A stretch of DNA of 64,000 nt from Sphingobium sp. B2D3C (GTDB taxonomy: Bacteria; Pseudomonadota; Alphaproteobacteria; Sphingomonadales; Sphingomonadaceae), in contig NZ_JAOQOK010000001.1 in NCBI RefSeq assembly GCF_025961835.1, forward strand, positions 1,054,001-1,118,000. The letters are read 5' to 3'. Below are positions 51,608-59,483 of the stretch, in pieces. The notes beneath the pieces were generated by a model. The model was not told the DNA's origin, ran no database searches, and saw only the letters and a program-made list of their open reading frames with translations. Every line of letters starts with the position of its first letter. The first letter of the stretch is position 1. The position numbers and the translations under genes were made by a program.

Positions 51608-54072
51608 TACTCTTCTCCTTCTTGGGGGGCTTGGGAGGTGGACAGGTCTGGGGCCGAGAAGTCGGCGGCGAGGTCGGCGGCCCAGTCGAGCCCGGCATCG
51701 CGCAGGAAGTCGGCGGCAAAGCCGCTGCGGCCGTCCTCGGCGAGGATGGCGTCGATCCGCATCTGCGCGGCAGGGTCGGACGACCCGCACAGCGCCAGCG
51801 CGATCGGGCCGAGGCCCAGTTCGAATAGCCGGTTACCGCGCGCGGATTGCAGGTAATAATGCCGCTTGGGCGTCGCGCGGGCGATCAGCTCGATCTGGCG
51901 CTCGTTGAGCCCAAACCGCGCATAGATGTCATGGCCCTGCGGCTCGATCGCGCGGTCATTGGGCAGCAGGATGCGCTGCGGGCAACTTTCGATGATAGCC
52001 GGCGCAATCGCCGAACCGGCGATGTCGGCGAGGCTCTGTGTCGCGAACAGCACCGCGACATTCTTCTTGCGCAGCACCTTGAGCCATTCGCGGATGCGGG
52101 CGGCGAAGAGCGGATGGTCTAGGAAGATCCAGGCTTCGTCGAGAATGAGGAGCGTCGGGCGGCCATCGAACCGCTCCTCCAGGCGGTGAAAGAGATAGGT
52201 CAGCACGGGCGCGACCGCGCCGGTCTGGCTCATCAGCGCTTCAGTCTCGAAGCACTGGACATCGTCCAGCGCCAGATGCTGTTCGGCGGCGTCGAGCAGC
52301 CGGCCGTGCGGACCTTCGAGCGTATAGGGCTGGAGCGCCAGGCGCAGCGCGTTCGACTGGAGCAGCAGTGCGAGGCCGGTCATGGTCCGCTCCTCGCGCG
52401 GTGCAGATGCGAGGCTGCCGAGTGCGGTCCAGATCGCGTCCTTCACTTCCGGCGTGACGGGCACGTTCTCGTGCGCCAGCAGGGCCGCGATCCAATCTGC
52501 CGCCCAGCTGCGCTCGCCGGCATCGTCGATATTGGCAAGCGGCTGGAAGGCGAGCGTCTCGGCGTCGGCTTCCGCCGAACCCAGCGCATGGTGCGCCCCG
52601 CCCATCGCCAGCACCGCGGCGCGCGCGCTGTTGCCTTTGTCAAAGATGTAGACTTGGCTGCCCGGATAGCGCCGGAACTGGAGCGCGATCAGGCTCAGAA
52701 GCACCGACTTGCCGGCGCCGGTCGGTCCGACGACCATCATGTGCCCGACGTCGCCGACATGGGTGGAGAGCCGGAACGGCGTCGAGCCGGCAGTCTTGGC
52801 AACCAGCAGCGGTGGGCCGTTGAGATGCTCGTTGCGCACCGGTCCGGCCCACACCGACGACAGCGGCATCAGGTGCGCAAGGTTGAGCGTATGGACGAGC
52901 GGCTGCCGGACATTGGCATAGACATGCCCCGGCAGCGACGAGAGCCAGGCTTCGACCGCGTTCACGGTCTCGCGGACGCACGTGAACCCAAGCCCGTTGA
53001 CGACCCGCTCGACGGCGCGGACCTTGTCCTCGACGGCCGCCCCGCTGCTATCGGTAACGGTGATCGTCGTGGTCAGGTATCCGAACGCGACATGATCGCC
53101 CCCGAGCGCCTGGAGCGCCTGATCAGCATCGACGACCTTGTTATCGGCATCGCTGTCGAGCAGCTGCGCCGGCGAGTTATAGAGCACCTCGCGCAGCAGC
53201 GCGGCCACCGACTTACGCTTGTTGAACCACTGACGCCGGAGCGACGTCAGCGTCTTGGTCGCCAGAGTCTTGTCGAGCGCGATGAAGCGCGTGACCCAGC
53301 GGTAGCCGAAATCCTGGTGGTTCAGCGCGTCGAGGATGCCGGGTCGGCTGAGGCTCGGAAAGCCGAGCACCGTCAGCGTGCGCACGTGCAGTTCGCCAAG
53401 CTTCGGCTCCAGCCCGCCGACCAGCGGCGTGTCGGCGAGGATCCAGTCGAGATACATCGGCGTTTCGGGCGCGGCGACTGGATGGCGGCGATCCGAGATC
53501 GTGCCGTGGAGGAAAGTCAGTGTCTCGCCATCGTCCAGCGGACGGACATCGGCCATGAAGCCCGACAGCAGGTCGAGCATGCGGTCGGTCTCGGCGACGA
53601 AACTCTCCAGCGCGCCGTGCCAGTCGCGCTCCCGATCTCCGTCGGGACGTTCGACGAGGCTCCGTCCCGCGCGGTCGGTCGTGTCAGCCGGCGGCAGCCA
53701 GGTCAGAGTCAAGTGATAGCGGCTCTCGAAATGCGTTCCCCCGGCCTCGAACGCCGCCTGCCGCTCGCCGTCCACCAGCCAGCTCGCCGCATCGGGAAAA
53801 TCGCTGTCGGGGTAAGCGAGTGCCTCGCGCCGCTCGGCGTCGAAGAACAGCGCCCAGCCGCTACCGAACCGCTTGAGCGCATTGTTCGCCCGCGCGCAGG
53901 CACCGACCAGCTCGGCTTCGGTCGCGGACTCGAGATCGGGACCGCGGAAGGCCAGCACCCGGAGGAAACTGCCGTCCTTGTTTAGGACCACGCCCGGTGC
54001 GATCAGCGCCGCCCAGGGCAGATGGTCGGCCAGGCGTTCGGCGCGGTTGCGATATTCCCCCAAGAACATCAC
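51607..54072 (-). CDS. trbE: Conjugal transfer ATPase TrbE (VirB4-like)
   Basis: An 821-residue VirB4-family ATPase that powers pilus assembly and substrate transfer at the inner membrane. An N-terminal CagE/VirB4 domain is followed by Walker A VVGPTGAGKSVLLSL (mid-protein), FDKGNSARAAVLAMGG, Walker B LLILDEAWIFLD and a downstream FATQSLADIAGS segment. It starts at GTG 54072 or the adjoining ATG at 54069. It begins 10 bases after the trbD stop and overlaps trbJ. Confidence 0.95.
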   Translation of the reverse strand: MMFLGEYRNRAERLADHLPWAALIAPGVVLNKDGSFLRVLAFRGPDLESATEAELVGACARANNALKRFGSGWALFFDAERREALAYPDSDFPDAASWLVDGERQAAFEAGGTHFESRYHLTLTWLPPADTTDRAGRSLVERPDGDRERDWHGALESFVAETDRMLDLLSGFMADVRPLDDGETLTFLHGTISDRRHPVAAPETPMYLDWILADTPLVGGLEPKLGELHVRTLTVLGFPSLSRPGILDALNHQDFGYRWVTRFIALDKTLATKTLTSLRRQWFNKRKSVAALLREVLYNSPAQLLDSDADNKVVDADQALQALGGDHVAFGYLTTTITVTDSSGAAVEDKVRAVERVVNGLGFTCVRETVNAVEAWLSSLPGHVYANVRQPLVHTLNLAHLMPLSSVWAGPVRNEHLNGPPLLVAKTAGSTPFRLSTHVGDVGHMMVVGPTGAGKSVLLSLIALQFRRYPGSQVYIFDKGNSARAAVLAMGGAHHALGSAEADAETLAFQPLANIDDAGERSWAADWIAALLAHENVPVTPEVKDAIWTALGSLASAPREERTMTGLALLLQSNALRLALQPYTLEGPHGRLLDAAEQHLALDDVQCFETEALMSQTGAVAPVLTYLFHRLEERFDGRPTLLILDEAWIFLDHPLFAARIREWLKVLRKKNVAVLFATQSLADIAGSAIAPAIIESCPQRILLPNDRAIEPQGHDIYARFGLNERQIELIARATPKRHYYLQSARGNRLFELGLGPIALALCGSSDPAAQMRIDAILAEDGRSGFAADFLRDAGLDWAADLAADFSAPDLSTSQAPQEGEE

Positions 54073-54082
54073 GAGGAGTGCC

Positions 54083-54367
54083 TCAGCATGCGAAATATCC
54101 CTTCTGGCGAATGTGCCGCAGGAGAACCGGCGCGAAGCTCGGGTCGCGGCGAGCGGCCATCACCGCGATGCTGTGGCCGACTGCCCAGAGCAGCAAACCG
54201 GCTATCCATTGCTGGAGGCCGAGGCCGACGGCGGCAGCCAGCGTCCCGTTGACGATCGCAAGTCCGCGCGGCGCGCCACCGAGCAGCAGCGGCGAACCCA
54301 GCGAGCCGTGGATCGGCACTTCGAAGCCGTCGATTTGCTGGCCGCCCCCGAACGAACTGGTGCTCAT
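54083..54367 (-). CDS. trbD: Conjugal transfer protein TrbD (VirB3-like)
   Basis: A 94-residue small membrane protein: IDGFEVPIHGSLGSPLLLGGAPR (two segments), then a membrane span in GTLAAAVGLGLQQWIAGLLLW and DPSFAPVLLRHIRQKGYF at the end, all typical of TrbD/VirB3. The ATG at 54367 overlaps the trbC stop by 4 bases. A longer open frame in the same phase up to 54835 runs through trbC and is not used. Confidence 0.9.
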   Translation of the reverse strand: MSTSSFGGGQQIDGFEVPIHGSLGSPLLLGGAPRGLAIVNGTLAAAVGLGLQQWIAGLLLWAVGHSIAVMAARRDPSFAPVLLRHIRQKGYFAC

Positions 54368-54705
54368 GCGATCAGCGCCCCGCCGCCGAAGCTGAAGAAG
54401 GACAGGAAGAAGCTCGACGCCGCGAACGCAATGCTGAGACCGAACACGATCTGGATGAGCCGCCGAAACCCGCCCGCTGTCTCGCCAAACGCGAGCGTCA
54501 GGCCGGTGACGATGATGATGATGACCGCCACGATCTTGGCGACCGGACCCTGCACGGACTCCAGCACCTGTTGCAGGGGTTCTTCCCACGGCATGCCGGA
54601 GCCGGCCGCCTGAACCTGGGTCGCGAGCGTCAGCGCAAGGCCGACGGCGGCGCCGATCAACAAATGCCGGTTGGTGGAGAGGCGTGAAGTAAGGGCATGG
54701 ATCAT
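54364..54705 (-). CDS. trbC: Conjugal transfer pilin TrbC (VirB2-like)
   Basis: A 113-residue pilin precursor with a long signal region ending near VQAAGSGMPWEE and two hydrophobic helices (VAKIVAVIIIIVTGLTLAFG and IVFGLSIAFAASSFFLSFF) separated by a short polar loop, the standard VirB2/TrbC layout. It overlaps trbB and trbD by 4 bases each. Confidence 0.92.
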   Translation of the reverse strand: MIHALTSRLSTNRHLLIGAAVGLALTLATQVQAAGSGMPWEEPLQQVLESVQGPVAKIVAVIIIIVTGLTLAFGETAGGFRRLIQIVFGLSIAFAASSFFLSFFSFGGGALIA

Positions 54706-55694
54706 AGCTGAGGTCTCCTTGATGTTGAGCTTGGGAAGTCGGCGAGCGCATAGGCGCTGGTGTCGGGATCAAGCCCGGCGACGCGTGCGATGGTCGAGAC
54801 GCGGCGGTCGATGCCGCGTCCGGAGATGAAAACAACGATGTCGATGGCCTCGGCGATCAGCTGGCGGGGCACGGTGACCACCGCCTCCTGCACCAGCTGT
54901 TCGATCCGATAGAGCGCGGCGATCGCGCTATTTGCGTGGACGGTGGCGATCCCGCCGGGGTGCCCGGTGTTCCATGCCTTGAGCATATCGAGTGCCTCGG
55001 GGCCGCGAACCTCGCCGACCACGATACGATCAGGCCGCAGGCGCATGGTCGATCGCACCAGCTCGGTCATCGACACGTGCGGCGGACGCGTCCTGAGCGC
55101 CACCGTGTCTGGCAGCGGGCATTGCAGCTCGCGCGTGTCCTCGATCAGGATGACGCGGGCATCTACCCAGGCCATCTCGGCAAGCAGCGCGTTGGCGAGG
55201 GTGGTCTTGCCCGAACTCGTGCCGCCGGCGACGAGGATGTTATGGCGTTGGGTGACTGCCGCACGCAGCGCATCGGCCTGTGTCTCCGACATAAGCCCGT
55301 CGGCAATATAGTCGTCGAGGGTGTGCAGCTTGTGCGCCGGCTTGCGGATCGAGAAGCAGGGTGCGGACGACACAGGTGGCAACACGCCCTCGAACCGTTC
55401 GCCGGCCCGACCCTCGATGTGTGGCGGCAGCTCGGCAGAGATGATCGGATGCTCGGCATGGACTTCGGCGCGGGCATGGCTTGCCACCAACCGGATGATC
55501 CGCTCGACCTGCTCGGGTTCGATGCGAACTTCGGTATCGGTGCGGCCTTCGCCGAGCCGGTCAAGTCGCAGCGCGCCATCGGGATTGACCATGATCTCGA
55601 CCACCAACTGGTCGCTCATGGCAGATGCGATGTCGGCACCGAGCGCGGTGATCAGCATGCGTCGGCGACGCTCGGCGGAAAGACCAGCGCTCAC
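54702..55694 (-). CDS. trbB: Conjugal transfer ATPase TrbB (VirB11-like)
   Basis: A 330-residue hexameric traffic ATPase: N-terminal domain (EIMVNPDGALRLDRLGEGR, VERIIRLVASHARAEVHAE, ISAELPPHIEGRAGERFEG), Walker A VAGGTSSGKTTLANALL, Asp box LIEDTRELQCP, Walker B RPDRIVVGEVRGPEAL and the His box HPGGIATVHANSA. It starts at a GTG overlapping the copG stop (GTGA). Confidence 0.95.
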   Translation of the reverse strand: MSAGLSAERRRRMLITALGADIASAMSDQLVVEIMVNPDGALRLDRLGEGRTDTEVRIEPEQVERIIRLVASHARAEVHAEHPIISAELPPHIEGRAGERFEGVLPPVSSAPCFSIRKPAHKLHTLDDYIADGLMSETQADALRAAVTQRHNILVAGGTSSGKTTLANALLAEMAWVDARVILIEDTRELQCPLPDTVALRTRPPHVSMTELVRSTMRLRPDRIVVGEVRGPEALDMLKAWNTGHPGGIATVHANSAIAALYRIEQLVQEAVVTVPRQLIAEAIDIVVFISGRGIDRRVSTIARVAGLDPDTSAYALADFPSSTSRRPQL

Positions 55695-56095
55695 TCGCCG
55701 TCTCCCGAAGCACCGAGCGTGCGACGCCCGGTCGAGACCTGCCTGCCGACTTGGGTCACAAAGGCTTCGAACCGCTTCGCGCCGAGCGCGCGGCCGGCTT
55801 GGTCATTCTCAGCAAGCGGCGTCTGGATCGCGAGTTCGAAGCGGATGAACAGGGCCAGCGTCTCGAGGATCACGTACGCGTCGCGATCAACTCGGCCGAT
55901 CGCCTGCGTCAGTCGGTCGAGCCTGATCGCGAACCGGTCCTCCAGTTCGGAAGCACCGCGGCGATTGAGCCAGGCGGTGACCGCATCGACAAGGATCGCC
56001 GACTTGCTGGCCCCGGGCTTGGCGGCGAGTGCTTCCAGCCGGTCTGAGAGCGGCTTGGGCAGGAATAGCTGGTGGCGGACCTTTTCCATGGTCAT
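55691..56095 (-). CDS. CopG-family ribbon-helix-helix protein of the transfer operon
   Basis: A 134-residue protein: an RHH DNA-binding N-terminus (VRHQLFLPKPLSDRLEALAA, SKSAILVDAVTAWLNRRG) followed by a helical region of about 80 residues. It sits between traG and trbB, overlapping both by 4 bases, as in Tn4371-like elements where it is usually annotated as a CopG regulator. It may autoregulate the transfer operon. Confidence 0.88.
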   Translation of the reverse strand: MTMEKVRHQLFLPKPLSDRLEALAAKPGASKSAILVDAVTAWLNRRGASELEDRFAIRLDRLTQAIGRVDRDAYVILETLALFIRFELAIQTPLAENDQAGRALGAKRFEAFVTQVGRQVSTGRRTLGASGDGE

Positions 56096-58134
56096 AACCC
56101 CAGCTGCAGGTCGTCGGGACGACCGGAGACGGCATCGAGGCCATAGACCGTACGCACCGTGCCGAGCGTCTGCACCCGGTCCATCGCTCGGCGCTCGGCG
56201 GCCTGATCGCCGTCGTCCTCGCCGAGACCGAGCGGGTCGGCTATTTCCGGCTCGATCACGATGGTCGGCTCGATTTCGTGCGCTGGATGGCGGGCCTGTT
56301 CAAGACCGCCGGCATCGGTGCCTTCCTCGACATCGCCTCCGCCGGCGAGGCGCATGTCGGCGCCGGCTACCTGTCCGGCCCAGTCGTTTGCCCGTGCGGC
56401 GGGAAGGTCGCGATAGCCGTCGATGTCGAGCGACGGCGCGGGCAACACGCGCACGGTGAACCGGCGATCCTCATAATAGCGAAGTTTCTTCGCGCGGATC
56501 GGCGGGTGGCCCGAGATCAGGACCAACTCGTCGGTCGGCGCCAGTTGCATGACCTCGCCGGGGGTCAGCAATGCGCGGGCGGTCTCCTGCCGGCTGACCA
56601 TGACGTGCGCGAGCCAGGGTGCGAGCCGGTGCCCGGCATAGTTGCGCATCGCCCGCTGTTCGGTCGCGGTACCCAGCGCATCGGAGATCCGCTTGGCGGT
56701 GCGCTCGTCATTGGTCGCAAATGCAATGCGAACATGGCAGTTGTCGAGGATGGCGTTGTGCTCGCCATACGCCTTCTCGATTTGGTTGAGGCTTTGCGCG
56801 ATGAGGAACGCGCGCACCCCATAGCCGGCAAGGAAGGCGAGGCTCGTTTCGAAAAAATCCAGCCGCCCAAGCGCCGGAAACTCATCAAGCATCATCAGCA
56901 GCCGGTGGCGACCCTTCGCCCCTTCGCCGTCCTTGCCGGTGCCGTGCAGAGCCTCGGTCAGGCGGCGACCGATTTGATTAAGGATCAGCCGCACAAGCGG
57001 CTTCGTGCGGCTGAGGTCTGACGGCGGCACCACGAGATACAGGGAAACCGGGTGCGCGGCCTCGACCAGGTCGGCGATCCGCCAGTCCGAGGCGGACGTG
57101 ACGGCGGCCACGGTCGGATCGCGATAGAGACCGAGGAACGACAAGGCAGTCGACAGCACGCCCGAGCGTTCGTTCTCGCTCTTGTTCAGCAATTCGCGGG
57201 CTGCCGAGGCCACCACCGGATGGACCAGCGGAGCGTCTGCTGTACCAATGTGATTGGTCGCCATCATCCGACGCAAAGTGGCTGCGAAGTTCCTTTGCGG
57301 GTCAGACAGGAAGGTTGCCACGCGGGCGAGCGTCTTCTCTTCTTCGGCGTAGAGAATGTGGAGGATCGCGCCGACCAGGAGAGAGTGGCTCGTCTTTTCC
57401 CAGTGGTTGCGACGTTCGAGCGCACCTTCAGGATCGACGAGGATGTCGGCGATATTCTGGACGTCCCTAACCTCGTCCACCCCGCGCCGGACCTCCAGCA
57501 GCGGATTGTACCGCGCCGAGCGGGCGTCAGTCGGATTGAAGAGCAGGCAGTGCGAGAAGCGTGCGCGCCATCCCGCCGTTAGCTGCCAGTTCTCCCCCTT
57601 TATATCATGGATGACTGCCGAACCGGTCCAGGTCAGAAGCGTCGGCACGACAAGGCCGACGCCCTTGCCCGAGCGGGTCGGTGCGAAAGCCATGACGTGC
57701 TCGGGGCCATCATGGCGAAGATCCTGACTGCCGATCCGCCCGAGCGTGACACCGCGTTCATCAAGGAGGTTCGCCTGCTTGATATCCCCTCGCGTCCCCC
57801 AGCGGGCGGAGCCGTATGTGGTAAGGGTGTTCGACTGGCGCGCCCGCCACAGGGATCCAAGAACTGCTGCGCCGCATCCAGCCAGGCCGCCCGCCGCGGC
57901 GATGGCGCCCGCTTCGTCGAACACGACTGGCGCATAGGCGTCGAATGAAAACCACCAAGGGAATATCGACCACGGATGATAGACCGGCGCACCGGCCAGG
58001 AAGAACCATGGCTGCCCGAGTTGTGACTGGTAGGCCAGTTGCGCCGCCGCCCATTGCGTGGCTGCCCAAATGCTGGCGACGATGATCGCCATTACCACGA
58101 GGAACTGGCCAATCAGCAATTTGGTCGGGGTCAT
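56092..58134 (-). CDS. traG: Type IV coupling protein TraG (VirD4-like)
   Basis: Links the relaxosome to the secretion channel. The product is 680 residues from the ATG at 58134 (GGAGA upstream; the frame is open to 58233). It has two N-terminal membrane helices, Walker A FAPTRSGKGVGLVVPTLL, VIHDIKGENW, Walker B LLMMLDEFPALGRL and FLIAQSLNQIEKAYG. The C-terminal part ends in an acidic linker. It is first in the leftward transfer operon of about 12 kb. Its promoter region (58135-58350) is shared with the divergent TetR-VOC gene and holds one copy of the TGACC-N3-GGTCA palindrome. Confidence 0.95.
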   Translation of the reverse strand: MTPTKLLIGQFLVVMAIIVASIWAATQWAAAQLAYQSQLGQPWFFLAGAPVYHPWSIFPWWFSFDAYAPVVFDEAGAIAAAGGLAGCGAAVLGSLWRARQSNTLTTYGSARWGTRGDIKQANLLDERGVTLGRIGSQDLRHDGPEHVMAFAPTRSGKGVGLVVPTLLTWTGSAVIHDIKGENWQLTAGWRARFSHCLLFNPTDARSARYNPLLEVRRGVDEVRDVQNIADILVDPEGALERRNHWEKTSHSLLVGAILHILYAEEEKTLARVATFLSDPQRNFAATLRRMMATNHIGTADAPLVHPVVASAARELLNKSENERSGVLSTALSFLGLYRDPTVAAVTSASDWRIADLVEAAHPVSLYLVVPPSDLSRTKPLVRLILNQIGRRLTEALHGTGKDGEGAKGRHRLLMMLDEFPALGRLDFFETSLAFLAGYGVRAFLIAQSLNQIEKAYGEHNAILDNCHVRIAFATNDERTAKRISDALGTATEQRAMRNYAGHRLAPWLAHVMVSRQETARALLTPGEVMQLAPTDELVLISGHPPIRAKKLRYYEDRRFTVRVLPAPSLDIDGYRDLPAARANDWAGQVAGADMRLAGGGDVEEGTDAGGLEQARHPAHEIEPTIVIEPEIADPLGLGEDDGDQAAERRAMDRVQTLGTVRTVYGLDAVSGRPDDLQLGL

Positions 58135-58256
58135 CAGGGTCTCCGCCGCACCAGTGAATTTGGAAGATCGGGTCTGGCTCGAAGATCCCAGACTTCGCGG
58201 TCCCGCGAGAGAGCTTGGCTGGTGCCGGTACATGCCTTTGCGGTGACAACCGCCTT

Positions 58257-58269
58257 TGACCTCAGGTCA
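58257..58269. promoter_or_regulatory. TGACC-N3-GGTCA palindrome, copy 1 (upstream of tetR-VOC and traG)
   Basis: TGACC-TCA-GGTCA, extended by one more pair to TTGACC...GGTCAA. It lies 82 bases before the TetR-VOC start and 123 bases before the divergent traG start. The same 13-bp frame recurs at 59367 and 59456. Likely an operator of the neighbouring TetR-type repressor. Confidence 0.65.
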
Positions 58270-58350
58270 AGTGACCGACGGGCAGTCACACTGGATATTG
58301 TCGCAATCGACGGTTACTCAGAGTCGCTTACTAATGAACGCGAGGACCAC

Positions 58351-59316
58351 ATGAAGCCGCCGAGAACAAAGCCGTCTGAAATCCGACGCGAGGACATCCT
58401 GGGTGCAGCCGCCGCCCTGTTTCTTGAAAAAGGAATATCGGCGACGACGATCGAGCAAATCGCGACCAAGGCCGGCGTCGCCAAGGGCACTTTCTACCTT
58501 TATTTCCAGTCGAAAGAGGACGTCCTGGCGGGACTTCGCGCCAATTATATCGCAAGGTTCGTCACGGAAATCGAGGCCAAGGTCGAGGCGGTGTCGCCGG
58601 ACGATTGGTGGGGCAGGCTACGGGCGTGGTCGAGCGCCATGGTGGATGGCTATCTCGAGGATGTCCCTCTTCACGATATTGTCTTCCATGAACCGCCAAC
58701 GGCAGCAAGGAGTCCCAGCGGCGACAATCCCGTGACCGACAGTCTTACTCGCCTCATCTCTTCTGGATCGCGCGCTGGTGCCTGGGAGGTGCCCGAGCCC
58801 GATATCACCTCGGCATTCATCTTCCATGGGGTTCATGGTCTGATCGATGGGGCAATATTGCGCGGTGACTTGGCGCATCGGAAGGGCATCGTTTCTCGCG
58901 CGGAGGCGCTGTGCGCCAGTATCATGGGCCGTCCACGCTCGGCTGACGCGGACCGCTTCGCGCAAGCGATCCCGATCGTTCGCATCTTCGACGTTGCCGC
59001 CGCCTATGCCTTCTACTGTGATTATCTGGGCTTCTCCGTCGACTGGGAACACCGCTTCGCTCCCAGCGCACCGCTTTACGCCCAGGTTTCCCGCGAAGGG
59101 TTGCGCCTTCACCTGTCCGAGCATTCCGGCGACGCGACGCCGGGGGGCAACATGGTCGTGGCGGTTCGCGGCCTCGTCGATTTCCTGAAGGAACTGGAGG
59201 GCCGACCCTACAGGAACCTCAGTCCTGCTATTGAGGACGACGGAGAGCGCCAGACGCTGGAGGTGATCGACCCTTTCAACAACCATATCCGATTCATGGA
59301 GTCCGCTGTGGTTTAG
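58351..59316 (+). CDS. TetR-family regulator fused to a C-terminal VOC/glyoxalase (bleomycin-resistance-like) domain
   Basis: A 321-residue single reading frame. Residues 1-200: a TetR protein with the HTH ISATTIEQIATKAGVAKGTF followed by YLYFQSKEDVL, and a helical ligand-binding region. Residues 203-321: a VOC-fold domain (IPIVRIFDVAAAYAFYCDYLGF, LRLHLSEHSGDATPGGNM in part, LEVIDPFNNHIRF) closest in pattern to bleomycin-resistance-type glyoxalase proteins. TetR proteins usually end near residue 200, so the VOC part is an added module that could bind the ligand or modify it. The ATG at 58351 has GAGG upstream. It lies upstream of the ABC operon it probably controls. Confidence 0.85.
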   Translation: MKPPRTKPSEIRREDILGAAAALFLEKGISATTIEQIATKAGVAKGTFYLYFQSKEDVLAGLRANYIARFVTEIEAKVEAVSPDDWWGRLRAWSSAMVDGYLEDVPLHDIVFHEPPTAARSPSGDNPVTDSLTRLISSGSRAGAWEVPEPDITSAFIFHGVHGLIDGAILRGDLAHRKGIVSRAEALCASIMGRPRSADADRFAQAIPIVRIFDVAAAYAFYCDYLGFSVDWEHRFAPSAPLYAQVSREGLRLHLSEHSGDATPGGNMVVAVRGLVDFLKELEGRPYRNLSPAIEDDGERQTLEVIDPFNNHIRFMESAVV

Positions 59317-59366
59317 CCTGGCCCGCTCGTGCCAAAGCCTGACTTGATCTGCCAGCCGGCTCCCAA

Positions 59367-59379
59367 TGACCGTGGGTCA
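59367..59379. promoter_or_regulatory. TGACC-N3-GGTCA palindrome, copy 2
   Basis: TGACC-GTG-GGTCA, 51 bases after the TetR-VOC stop and 89 bases (about 8.5 helical turns) before copy 3. It could be an auxiliary operator for looping or cooperative repression of the ABC promoter. Confidence 0.6.
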
Positions 59380-59446
59380 GCAGCTCCATAATCCAGTCCC
59401 AAGGCTCTTACGAAACGCGCAAAGGACGTATCAGACGAAAAGTTCA

Positions 59447-59476
59447 TTGACTCACTGACCAACGGTCAGTCATATT
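59447..59476 (+). promoter_or_regulatory. Promoter of the ABC-TonB operon with embedded operator (palindrome copy 3)
   Basis: TTGACT (59447-59452) and CATATT (59471-59476) are 18 bases apart. The spacer holds ACTGACC-AAC-GGTCAGT, a 7-base perfect inverted repeat whose core TGACC-N3-GGTCA is at 59456-59468. A repressor bound here would directly block RNA polymerase. The ABC start codon begins 7 bases after the -10 element and has no ribosome-binding site, so the mRNA is probably leaderless. Confidence 0.65.
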
Positions 59477-59483
59477 CTTTGCG

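Noticed and set aside
52186..53985. 599-codon plus-strand frame opposite trbE
   Set aside because: Shadow of the VirB4-type ATPase gene.
54936..56459. 507-codon plus-strand frame across trbB, copG and traG
   Set aside because: Crosses three overlapping transfer genes on the other strand; no motif.
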